This document shows positions 11,737 through 21,071 of a stretch of DNA of 64,000 bases, one piece after another (the first letter of the stretch is position 1; each line of letters begins with the position of its first letter). The stretch lies in NCBI GenBank assembly GCA_016987375.1, contig PJRA01000509.1, positions 1,284,295-1,348,294 on the forward strand, given 5' to 3'. Source of the stretch: Brachionus koreanus. Lineage: Eukaryota > Rotifera > Eurotatoria > Ploima > Brachionidae. The notes under the pieces were generated by a model. That model had not been told where the DNA came from and made no database searches. It worked only from the letters and a program-made list of their open reading frames with translations. Both the position numbers and the translations under genes were made by a program.

Positions 11737-13116
11737 ATGAAAGCTGAGCGTGATTTAAAATCGATACAATATGAAAACAAATCGACAAATTTTTTTATTA
11801 AAGAAAAACATTTTGAATACCAGTATGCTCCATTATATGCTGAAAGACTTGTCTCCATGAAAAAATATCTTAGTCCAGTCTGTGGAAAAAAATGGCCAAA
11901 TTTTGAAATCAAACCGCTTGCCGAAATAAGCAAACATGAAAAATGCATTATAATCGGCACAATATTTAAGGAAATGCATAATAAACCTAACATACTAAAA
12001 GAATTGGCTGAAGACGAAGAATTCAGTTCGCTTCCTGTCCAACCTGTAAATCGAGAAGCCAAATACATAGATCCCGAAAACGATCAAGTTATTCTAGAAG
12101 ACGATTTGCAAAGAATTATTTTAAAAGATGCAGAGAATTCAAATTGTAAACTAATTAAGACTAATAATCTTTGTACAGGTCTTGTGGTTGCCTTATTGGG
12201 CAGCGAAAATGAAAATTCTGAATTCGAAGTGGAAGATTATACATTCAAAGAAACCCCAATTTTCGACACCAAATTGACTGTTGGCCAAGCATCTCACAAA
12301 GAGGACAAATACATGGTATTTCTAAGCGGAATCGAACTTGGTGATGGAAGTATGACCAACAACTATCTTTTCAAACTTCAGCTACTTATTGACTACTTAA
12401 GAGGTGATTTTATTGATGAGTTTTCTAATGATTTATCGACTCAACTGTGTAACACAATTCGACTTGTTATAGCAGGCAATTCTTTATCATCAAGCACTCA
12501 ATCAAAAGACATGATAAACAAAGCAAAGTATTTAACAAAAAATTATGTGGCTGGAAGTGTAGGCGCAATTAAACAACTAGATGAGTTTTTACTTCAATTA
12601 ATAAGTAAGCTTGAGGTTGACATAATGCCTGGAGAATTCGATCCATCTAATTTGATGCTACCACAGCAGCCATTGCATCATGCTATGTTGACTAAATCAT
12701 TTGCTTCTGAATTCAAATACAACCTGCATTCTGTTACGAATCCTTATAAATTTATGCTAAATGAACTTTGTTTTATGGGAGTGTCAGGGCAAATGATTGA
12801 CGATATTAGAAAATCGACTTCAATTAATGATTCCATTGAAATAATGAAGCTAATACTTGAAGCAGGTCACATTGGACCAACATGTCCCGACACCTTGGCT
12901 TGCTATCCATTTTATGGAAAAGATCCTTTTATTTTGGATGAATTACCAAATGTATTTTTTTGTGGAAATCAAAATCAATTTAAACATGAAACATTCTCGC
13001 CAAAATATAATCCAGACAAAACAATTCATCTAATAAGCCTTCCAAAATTCACAAAAGATTACTCATGCATTTTTTTCAATTTAAACACACTTAAAACAGA
13101 AGAGATAAAATTCTGA
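11737..13116 (+). CDS. POLD2: DNA polymerase delta subunit 2 (p50), intronless
   Basis: Regulatory B-subunit of replicative DNA polymerase delta; it bridges the catalytic subunit and the other small subunits in the nucleus. It has 459 residues in one uninterrupted frame, the usual length (~469). Clear family blocks are 'FEYQYAPLYAERL' near the N-terminus, 'VLEDDLQRI' in the OB-fold part, 'VIAGNSLSSSTQSKD' and 'NKAKYLTK' in the inactive calcineurin-like phosphodiesterase domain, 'MPGEFDPSNLMLPQQPLH', and 'HIGPTCPDTLACYPF' near the end. I chose the ATG at 11737; no ATG lies farther upstream in the frame. An AATAAA follows at 13120. Absence of introns is notable for this gene, but the protein is intact, so it looks functional. 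Confidence 0.95.
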   Translation: MKAERDLKSIQYENKSTNFFIKEKHFEYQYAPLYAERLVSMKKYLSPVCGKKWPNFEIKPLAEISKHEKCIIIGTIFKEMHNKPNILKELAEDEEFSSLPVQPVNREAKYIDPENDQVILEDDLQRIILKDAENSNCKLIKTNNLCTGLVVALLGSENENSEFEVEDYTFKETPIFDTKLTVGQASHKEDKYMVFLSGIELGDGSMTNNYLFKLQLLIDYLRGDFIDEFSNDLSTQLCNTIRLVIAGNSLSSSTQSKDMINKAKYLTKNYVAGSVGAIKQLDEFLLQLISKLEVDIMPGEFDPSNLMLPQQPLHHAMLTKSFASEFKYNLHSVTNPYKFMLNELCFMGVSGQMIDDIRKSTSINDSIEIMKLILEAGHIGPTCPDTLACYPFYGKDPFILDELPNVFFCGNQNQFKHETFSPKYNPDKTIHLISLPKFTKDYSCIFFNLNTLKTEEIKF

Positions 13117-13235
13117 GAAAATAAATTCTGAATCGAACTCATAAAAATTATATATTTTTTAAAATAAAAAGTCAACTCTAATTTTAATAAAATTAAAAAA
13201 AAAATTATTATTCATTTTTTTTCAATTCAAGCTAA

Positions 13236-13430
13236 AACGAATCAAAGTTAAAAGCATATAATTTTAATAATTAGTCAATAACAAATCAGTTTGTACCTAC
13301 GTGTATACGAATTGGATAGAAATTCGTATATAAATTATAAAAAAATCGTAGGAAAAATTTTTTCTTCATAACATCAGTTAGTTGTGAGTGAACGATAGTT
13401 GTGAGTGTGAGTAAAGTTAGAGCTAAAACG
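13236..13430 (+). promoter_or_regulatory. Promoter/5' UTR of Pur-alpha copy 1 (duplicated segment)
   Basis: This 195-bp leader is shared with copy 2 (17393-17587), with a single substitution seen at 13245. It contains a TATA-like 'tatataaat' at 13327-13335 and a 'tcagtt' initiator-like site at 13374. The TATA-to-initiator distance is longer than usual, so the exact start site is uncertain. Confidence 0.45.
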
Positions 13431-14225
13431 ATGTCGGAAAGCGGAGATGATGAGAGAAGACCTGGTCAACAAGGAAGAAGACGTGGCAATGGGCCCAATG
13501 GCACTGGCTCGAATGAAAAAGAGCTAGCTAGTCAGCAAGTGCAGATTCAGTCAAAACGATTCTACATAGATGTGAAAGAGAATCAACGCGGTCGATTCAT
13601 CAAGTTGGCCGAAGTCGGAGTCGGAGGTCGCAAAAGTCGCATTGTCTTGTCGATTGCAGCAGCTCATGACCTAAAACAGTTTCTCTGCGAGTTTAGTGAC
13701 CTAAATGCACAAATGGGTCCGAGTCAGCCAAATCAGCAAAATAGTAGCGAGTCCAAAAGAGGCGAACTAGACGCTGGCTTGATCAAGAGCGAAATAATAA
13801 CCAAGGACAGAAAGCGTTATTATTTGGACTTTAAAGAAAATCAGCGTGGCAGATTTCTGCGAATAAGCATGGTGGTTCAAAGAGGCCCAAGAGCTTTTAT
13901 AGCCATACCAGCTCAGGGTCTTATTGAATTCAAGGATCATTTGAGTGACATGCTCGAAAGATATGGTGTAGGCTTTGAACAAGAACAACCACAGCCCGAT
14001 TTGCCAGAGTCAAAGTCAGTCAAAGCAGACAACAAAATATTCTATTTTGATTCAGGTTCAAATGCACGTGGTGTTTTTTTGAAAATAAGCGAGGTGAGAC
14101 AAAGTAGATACAGAACATCAATTACTATACCACAAGCTCATTTGGCCGAGGTTCGTGATCAGATAAATGATTTTTTGAACAAATTACCAGCTTCGCCTTC
14201 GGCTACAGAAGCATCACAACAATAA
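13431..14225 (+). CDS. PURA: Pur-alpha-type transcriptional activator, copy 1
   Basis: Single-stranded DNA/RNA-binding protein of the PUR family, which binds purine-rich elements and acts in transcription and mRNA transport. It has 264 residues in one exon (vertebrate PURA is also intronless in its coding part). A Gly/Arg-rich N-terminal tail is followed by three PUR repeats, roughly residues 37-95 ('KRFYIDVKENQRGRFIKLAE'), 118-180 ('RKRYYLDFKENQRGRFLRI') and 198-252 ('KIFYFDSGSNARGVFLKISE'). The C-terminal Gln-rich tail of vertebrate PURA is short here. The ATG at 13431 gives 'MSESGDDERRPG'; the preceding GTG-initiated extension is unlikely. The AATAAA overlaps the stop codon. Copy 2 at 17588 differs by one residue. 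PURB or PURG are possible names, since invertebrates usually have a single ancestor of these. Confidence 0.93.
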   Translation: MSESGDDERRPGQQGRRRGNGPNGTGSNEKELASQQVQIQSKRFYIDVKENQRGRFIKLAEVGVGGRKSRIVLSIAAAHDLKQFLCEFSDLNAQMGPSQPNQQNSSESKRGELDAGLIKSEIITKDRKRYYLDFKENQRGRFLRISMVVQRGPRAFIAIPAQGLIEFKDHLSDMLERYGVGFEQEQPQPDLPESKSVKADNKIFYFDSGSNARGVFLKISEVRQSRYRTSITIPQAHLAEVRDQINDFLNKLPASPSATEASQQ

Positions 14226-14686
14226 ATTTGTGCATTATCTTTACCTAAATGTGATTAGATCAAACAGAAAGTTTTTAATAGTTAATTTGATTCAGATATT
14301 CAGTATTTATTATGTGATCATAAGAATTGTTATGTGATTGTTAGTATAGTATTTGGTACACTTTGCAATTTTTCTTTCTTTACAATTAATTAAATCTGTT
14401 TTCTTAAAAAATCGAAGATTGTTTTTAGTGTTATTTTTAAATAAAGCTTTCCATCATATTTTTTTTCTTGAAAAAAAAATCCAATAATTTATCTGTTAAT
14501 CACATTGTTTTCGAAAATTATCATAAAAATATAATAAGATATTACGTTTGCTTACTCTTTAGCCAATTACTCAAGATAAATAGTTAATCTAAATTCTTAA
14601 TCTTTTGAAATTTCACAAATTTATAATCTTTAAAAAATTCAAGAAAAAAAAACTTGGTATAAAACTAATTTTAAAACTGCTTTTAT

Positions 14687-14897
14687 TTAACACTAGAAGC
14701 TTATGAAGATTTAAAAATTTTTAAATCCTCATATCTTATGAATGGATTTTTCAAATAAATATATCTTTTTTGAATTATGTAGATTTTAAAAGTTTCTTTA
14801 AAAAATGATATTACTTTATAAAATTCTTTTAGTTTTTTTAAAAAATATTTATGAATTAAAAAAAACCTGAAAAAATGCTTGGTGCTTCTAGTGTTAA
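14687..14897. mobile_element. piggyBac-type MITE with TTAA ends
   Basis: The 211-bp element is bounded by TTAA on both sides with perfect 10-bp terminal inverted repeats: 'ttaacactagaagc' at 14687 and 'gcttctagtgttaa' ending at 14897. The TTAA target site is the hallmark of piggyBac-superfamily transposons. It has no coding capacity. A second, truncated copy of the right part lies at 43381-43535. Confidence 0.8.
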
Positions 14898-15566
14898 TAA
14901 AGTTAGGAAGCAAAAATTTTTAAACAGAAATCATTTCAAATAGCATGTAAATTTTACATTTTAAGAATAATAGTATTCTTTCCATTTTCTTTGGGACTAT
15001 TGAAGGTGAAACCGGTCTATTATTTGTGATGTTCATTTTTTGTCCAGTTTTATGTATAGGAAATAAATTTGATTTCTTCCATGTTTGAAAAAAAAATCGA
15101 AGTTTTTTTTTTAGATTGCACTTAATTATATTTAAATTTTTTCTTCTGACTCATGTTTTTCTTAAAAATTCGCCAGATTTTTAACAAATTTCAACTTTAT
15201 TTTTCTTGAATTTTTTTTTTAAAATTTTTCTAGTCCTCAAAAAAAATCTTGATAAAAAAGTAAATTTTTAAAAGTAATTTTTGTATTTTATGCTTTTGAG
15301 TCATTGGATTTTAAATGTATTCATCCAAAATCAGATTCCATTTATTCAAATTGAAACTGACATGGCTTTTAGCAAATAGATAAAATTTATTTACAAAGAG
15401 TCTGTTTAAATGAAACTTTATTTTTCGTTTTAAAATCACTATTTTGAAAAAATAAAAATCATCAAAATGAATATGAGATTTCTAATATTTATTTTATTTA
15501 TTAGTAATTTATCTTTTAATTTCTGAAAAAATTTCATGATTATTTTTGAATCAAGCAGGCTGTGCA

Positions 15567-15707
15567 ATGGTTTCAGCTAAATTGCGAGTAAATCCTCAAA
15601 ATAGACCGGAACGAATCTTTCAACGATTGCCTATTAATTCTAGATCAGAAAGATTTCAAAAAAGATCAATTCTTACAGAATGTAACCTGATTCCATCATT
15701 CAGATGA
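15567..15707 (+). other. Small open frame, 46 codons, unrecognised
   Basis: ATG at 15567 to TGA at 15705. The product is Arg-rich ('NPQNRPERIFQRLP') and a splice-acceptor-like 'caag/cag' precedes it. It could be a terminal exon, a decayed transposon piece or chance. No family is recognised. Confidence 0.2.
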
Positions 15708-16599
15708 ACCAATTCCAATGAATTAAAATTGTTTAATTTATTTTAAAGTTTTTACAGTTTAAAATAAATTTATTGATTTTTAAATTAATTTTTTTTAATT
15801 AATTGTAACTAAAAAAGTTTAGTAATCGTTTAAAGTATTTTTTTTACATTAGTTAATTATTGATTTTGTATAGAATTAGTTTTGGCAAACAGAATGGCGA
15901 TGGTATTGTCTTTTTGAGAGAAATTTAATGTTCTTCATTTATCGAAACACGAACATTATTTCAATTTATTATTTTTTAATAAATTTTGAAACTATTTCCC
16001 CTATTTAATTAATTTTATTTTATTTTGACAGTTAATAGAATTTACTCCGCGAATGTCACACCAACTCCTTTAGCCTACACTATATGTTTATAGTAAAAAT
16101 TTTGATCAATTCTCACAGAAATTATTCAACTTAAAATTAGAATGCCTTTCTACCTATTAATGGCCTCTTGGCGCTTTGAACATGTTTTAATAAAACACTA
16201 GTATATTTTTCGAATCTTACAGTGTATAAAAAATACTAAATAATATTTGAATGCTTACATAACGTAATTTCAGAAATGAATAAATCAAATAATATGAAAG
16301 AGCATAAATTTTTATTTATCTTACAATTCTTTTAAGAAAATTTTTTCCATTCCTCAAATATTACTTCAATATTTATTTGTTTGGCTTCTAAAAGAATAAG
16401 ATAGGATTGAAATTTTGTGTCAGACTTATTTTGACTAAATTCTTTATTCTCTTTAGAATAAATTTAAAATATCTGAAAAGTGAATTTATTTAAATAAGAT
16501 ATTTTAATTAGAATTTAACCAACTCAAAATGTTCTATTTTTTAATTGTGTAAAAGTTAAAAAACGAGTTGAATAAAACTTTGAAGCGACCTAAACTGCC

Positions 16600-17060
16600 T
16601 CTATGCTTAATTAGTCATTAATTCTTTTTGACATTGAGTCCACTAACTTCGATAGAATGAATTTTATTACAATATTAAGAAAAATTGGAACAATTTTCTG
16701 CATCTATTCAAATGCTCTTTGCTCATGTTTTGCAATCTTTTTAAAAAAATTTTCAATGCAATTCAGAATTGGGCAGGGCAAGTAAACTGGAATTTTTTGA
16801 TCTTTTAAAATCTGATCATCACCATGATCTTAAAATCACTATTTCGGTGCTATTGCAAGCGTAATTGTCTTGTTTAAATATACAGACCTCGTCTTATATC
16901 ATCATATCCTTTGATGCAAGCAAATTACTAACCAAAATATCAACTGTGAAATTAAGCTTTTCATCAAAAAAAAATAAAAGCTTTCTAGATAAAAATTTCT
17001 TTAACTATAACAGCAGCTATTTCTAATAATAAAATCTTTACCATACTTTACCGCCGGCAT
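16600..17060 (-). mobile_element. Decayed Tc1/mariner transposase
   Basis: The reverse complement, read with frameshifts, shows the C-terminal half of a Tc1/mariner DDE transposase. Pieces in order are 'GGKVW', 'KLNFTVDILVSNLLAS', 'CIFKQDNYACNST' (family: FQQDNAPCHTS, carrying the second catalytic Asp), and 'IPVYLPCP' followed by 'CIENFFKKI' (family: IPVLPWPAQSPDLNPIENLWxxLK). Several stops and frameshifts show that it is dead. No intact terminal repeats were located. Confidence 0.65.
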
Positions 17061-17392
17061 TTCTTTAAACTGAATTCTAATTTTACCAATATATAATAAG
17101 TCAGTAATAATTTTCTACTAAGTCGAGTAGCTCTGTCATGTAATTTAAAACAGTCAAACAATAATTATAAATTTTAATTCATAAAATCAGCTGACAATTG
17201 CTTTAAGCAAAAAAAAAAAAACAACTTAGAAAATGCTAATAAAATGCTCAAAATATCGGTCAATTTCTCAGTTGAAGAATTCGTGTGAAAAAACGAACTA
17301 AATCAAATACTCCATTTAATACTACATTTAAATTATTGATCTCAGTCAAATGGATCCAAATAACACAAAACTGTGCAAGTTCCCCTTTAAAG

Positions 17393-17587
17393 AACGAATC
17401 AGAGTTAAAAGCATATAATTTTAATAATTAGTCAATAACAAATCAGTTTGTACCTACGTGTATACGAATTGGATAGAAATTCGTATATAAATTATAAAAA
17501 AATCGTAGGAAAAATTTTTTCTTCATAACATCAGTTAGTTGTGAGTGAACGATAGTTGTGAGTGTGAGTAAAGTTAGAGCTAAAACG
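17393..17587 (+). promoter_or_regulatory. Promoter/5' UTR of Pur-alpha copy 2
   Basis: Second copy of the 195-bp leader, with the TATA-like motif at about 17,484. The sequence upstream of 17,393 is unrelated to that upstream of copy 1, so any distal regulation would differ. Confidence 0.45.
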
Positions 17588-18382
17588 ATGTCGGAAAGCG
17601 GAGATGATGAGAGAAGACCTGGTCAACAAGGAAGAAGACGTGGCAATGGGCCCAATGGCACTGGCTCGAATGAAAAAGAGCTAGCTAGTCAGCAAGTGCA
17701 GATTCAGTCAAAACGATTCTACATAGATGTGAAAGAGAATCAACGCGGTCGATTCATCAAGTTGGCCGAAGTCGGAGTCGGAGGTCGCAAAAGTCGCATT
17801 GTCTTGTCGATTGCAGCAGCTCATGACCTAAAACAGTTTCTCTGCGAGTTTAGTGACCTAAATGCACAAATGGGTCCGAGTCAGCCAAATCAGCAAAATA
17901 GTAGCGAGTCCAAAAGAGGCGAACTAGACGCTGGCTTGATCAAGAGCGAAATAATAACCAAGGACAGAAAGCGTTATTATTTGGACTTTAAAGAAAATCA
18001 GCGTGGCAGATTTCTGCGAATAAGCATGGTGGTTCAAAGAGGCCCAAGAGCTTTTATAGCCATACCAGCTCAGGGTCTTATTGAATTCAAGGATCATTTG
18101 AGTGACATGCTCGAAAGATATGGTGTAGGCTTTGAACAAGAACAACCACAGCCCGATTTGCCAGAGTCAAAGTCAGTCAAAGCAGACAACAAAATATTCT
18201 ATTTTGATTCAGGTTCAAATGCACGTGGTGTTTTTTTGAAAATAAGCGAGGTGAGACAAAGTAGATACAGAACATCAATTACTATACCACAAGCTCATTT
18301 GGCCGAGGTTCGTGATCAGATGAATGATTTTTTGAACAAATTACCAGCTTCGCCTTCGGCTACAGAAGCATCACAACAATAA
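17588..18382 (+). CDS. PURA: Pur-alpha-type transcriptional activator, copy 2
   Basis: The same 264-residue three-repeat PUR protein as copy 1. By eye the coding sequence differs at one base (18322, ATA to ATG; Ile to Met in the third repeat). The duplicated block runs from 17393 to 18383 and stops right at the TAA/AATAAA, after which the 3' flanks differ. A weak 'cctaaatgt.atta' similarity about 20 bp after both stops hints that the 3' UTRs may once have been related. Both copies are intact, so both could be expressed. Confidence 0.92.
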   Translation: MSESGDDERRPGQQGRRRGNGPNGTGSNEKELASQQVQIQSKRFYIDVKENQRGRFIKLAEVGVGGRKSRIVLSIAAAHDLKQFLCEFSDLNAQMGPSQPNQQNSSESKRGELDAGLIKSEIITKDRKRYYLDFKENQRGRFLRISMVVQRGPRAFIAIPAQGLIEFKDHLSDMLERYGVGFEQEQPQPDLPESKSVKADNKIFYFDSGSNARGVFLKISEVRQSRYRTSITIPQAHLAEVRDQMNDFLNKLPASPSATEASQQ

Positions 18383-18383
18383 A

Positions 18384-19632
18384 ACTGATTATGATTGATC
18401 ATATCCTAAATGTCATTATTAGTAATCATCGGCTTTTACAATTTTTAGTGTCTAATTTTTAATTAATTAATTATTCATTTTAAATTCATAAGATTTAAAG
18501 GAAAATTAATAAAATAAAACAAGGATTTTTTACGCATTTTTTTGTTATTTTGACTTTTATATTACTCCTGAAATGTTCTTTTAAATGTTTTACTGTTGTC
18601 AAAATTTAAATGTTTCCATAGAGACATTGAATCTTCAATTCAATACTTTATTTTCTAAATTAATGTTCCCTTATTTTCAAAATAAATATATTCAATAACT
18701 TTTTCTTTATTTCTTTTAAAATTTGATTTACGTAAATCTTGAATCATTCATTTTAAATAATCAAGTGATATAATATTGACACAGTTATCAATAACTTGTT
18801 TTTAAGCTAGTTTATTCGATTGATTTTCGAATAAACTTTGCCCTTCTGTTTAATCATTGCTATTATAAAAGAATTTAAAACGATCAAGTCTAGTCTCAAT
18901 CATGTAATATCTAAAATTTGCTATTTTTTTCCTTAACTTTCAAAACACTGTTCGACAAGAAACGAAAAAAGTAAAGAGTCAAGAGGAATTAAAATGTGAA
19001 ATTACTCAATTTAAAAGAACTGAATTTAAATTATTAATCTGCATACTTAAAAAACTAAGAAAATATTGTTTTTTTAGGTGAGTAAAAAAATTAATTTTTT
19101 GACTGAATCCCTTCAAAGATTGAAATAAAAATAAAATAAAAAGTATGTTGTCTTCAAGCTGTAATAACTCATTTTATTATATTAACTTTAAAATTAACTA
19201 TTAACCAAAATTAAATTTTTATTTTCAGAGGCTTCTGTCAATTTTGCTAAAAGGAATCTTAATCGTCTTATTAGATTGGCTATATATTGATATTAGCTGA
19301 AAAGAGGAATAGCAATAATTTTCTCTTTTTCTATCCAAGCAATATAAAAAACAATTATTTGTCAAACTTTATTATAGATTAATTTTTACCTGAATTCTAT
19401 GCTTATAATTTTTTATTTAAAATTCGAGAATATGTTAAAATTAATTTTTAAAGGGTGTGTCGACGAAAAAATCTCAGATTTTTAAATGATATAAAAATAT
19501 TTCAAATGATATTGCTTTTAAATCACTTTTTAAATTCTAATTTTTGAAGCTTTGTTTTATTTAATACTAAGAATGTATTTAATAAGCAAAATTTTTTCTT
19601 TGTATACTTTGTGAAAAAATCATTTTAATATT
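18384..19632. other. Intergenic, Pur-alpha copy 2 to PLPBP
   Basis: AT-rich. It includes the probable 3' UTR of Pur-alpha copy 2 and the PLPBP promoter. No supported gene; one exon-like snippet near 19,231-19,290 was not accepted. Confidence 0.4.
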
Positions 19633-21027
19633 ATGTCTAAAATAAGTGTAAATTTGAAAAAAATTTTAGAAAAAATAAATTCAGCCTCAGCAAAAAGAAG
19701 CCAAGTATATTTCAAGTGCAAACATTATAAAGAATTTAGAATCTTAATTTCATTTAGGGCTTACAGTATTTTAAACCTCAATTGGTGGCAGTGTCTAAAT
19801 TCAAGCCAATCGAAGACATAATTGAGGCTTATAAACACGGCCAAACCCATTTTGGTGAAAATTATGTAATTTTAACCTGTTAAGTGAGTAAATTTTCTAA
19901 TTAATGTTAAGATAAATGAGCTTGTTACAAAATCAAACAATACATTAATTCAGACAGAATGTCCGGACATTAAATGGCATTTTATTGGAAATTTACAGTC
20001 CAACAAAATAAAAAAATTACTTAGTTAGTAGAAAATTATTTATTTAATTATTATTAAATTATTTATTTTATTATTATTTATTATTTATTTTATTTTATTA
20101 TTATTTATTATTTATTTTATTTTATTATTATTTATTTATTTTGATTAAATATTAAAGATGTTCCGAATCTTTACTTAATTGAGACTGTTGACTCTCAAAA
20201 TTCGGCAAATAAGTTAAATAACTATTTTGAAAAACTAAATGTAATGATTCAAGTGAATACCAGCATAGAAAATCGTAAATATCAGCATTGACAGTAATTT
20301 TTTTTGTTTAATTTTTTGAAAGAAAAGAATGGTGTGGACACAAATCAGGCTATCGAACTTTATAAACATATTCTTGAGAATTGCAAAAATCTCAAGCTTA
20401 AAGGCTTGATGACAATAGGATCGTTGCATGAATCTGTCTCAGATGATTTTATCAATAAAGATTTTCAAGTATGTAAAAAGTTGTTGAACGCTAGATAAAA
20501 ATAAATTATTATTTTATAAATTAACTTTGATAAGATTTTCTATTTCAAAAAATTGAATCAAAATCATAATTTATTCAAATAGTAAGAATGTTAAGAATAT
20601 TTTTTGCTTTAAAGATCTTTAAAGAACTGAAAAAATTTTTAGATTTTGAAATTTTTTCAAATAATATTTCAATTTCGTTTATTCAATTATCTAAATACTT
20701 CTAAAACAAATATTTGTGTGCTATTAATGTTTAAAAAAAATAAAACTTATCTATTTATTAAAAGAAATAAGAAAATAATTTTAAAAATTAAACTTTTTTT
20801 AAAAGAATTTAATCAAATGTAAAAATAAAATAAGTGAAGAATTAGGAATCGATGAAAAAAAAATTGAACTCAGCATGGGAATGTCAAACGACTTCGTAAC
20901 CGCTGTAAAATTTTTAATACTATTTTGAAAACATTTAATAAAGAAATTAAAAAAATTTTTTTTAAAGATTGTAATGGGAAGTTCAAGTGTTCGAATTGGT
21001 TCTTCCATATTTGGTGCAAGAAATTGA
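19633..21027 (+). CDS. PLPBP: Pyridoxal phosphate homeostasis protein (PLPBP/YggS family), 7 exons
   Basis: Conserved PLP-binding protein that buffers intracellular vitamin B6; it has an alanine-racemase-like TIM barrel but no known catalysis. Exons 19633-19704, 19767-19865, 19912-20023, 20158-20274, 20323-20468, 20806-20904 and 20968-21027 join with matching phases into 234 residues, the size of bacterial YggS. Key blocks are 'LVAVSKFKP' (PLP lysine, Lys35), '[10 protein letters not shown]', '[13 protein letters not shown]', '[11 protein letters not shown]', 'LKGLMTIGS', '[10 protein letters not shown]' and '[16 protein letters not shown]'. Most introns are 46-62 bp; intron 3 (134 bp) is almost wholly a T/A tandem repeat. 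The C-terminal extension of the human protein is absent. It is convergent with the MetX-like gene, 44 bp away. Confidence 0.93.
20031..20141. repeat. T/A-rich tandem repeat in PLPBP intron 3
   Basis: An irregular tandem array of units such as 'ttattattatttattatt' and 'ttattttatt' fills nearly the whole intron between exons 3 and 4. It is a microsatellite-like array. Confidence 0.8.
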
Positions 21028-21071
21028 ATTTTTTATTAAAAAAAAATTATTTACTAAAATCACATTTTTTT

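Larger units (their letters stand above)
14227..17392. other. Spacer between the two Pur-alpha copies
   Basis: AT-rich, unlike either gene. It holds the 3' UTR region of copy 1, a TTAA-bounded MITE (14687-14897), a small open frame (15567-15707) and a decayed Tc1/mariner transposase (about 16,600-17,060). Nothing else gene-like was seen. Confidence 0.6.

Noticed and set aside
14701..14913. 70-codon minus-strand frame
   Set aside because: It lies within the TTAA-bounded MITE, so it is a chance frame in a non-coding element.
13236..18383. Interpretation of the second Pur-alpha gene as a processed retrocopy
   Set aside because: The shared block includes ~100 bp upstream of the likely transcription start and has no poly-A tail, so it is not mRNA-derived.
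19231..19290. Exon-like 'ASVNFAKRNLNRLIRLAIY' after a 'tttcag' acceptor
   Set aside because: Too short, with no partner exon and no recognisable family; not needed by PLPBP, whose N-terminus is complete.
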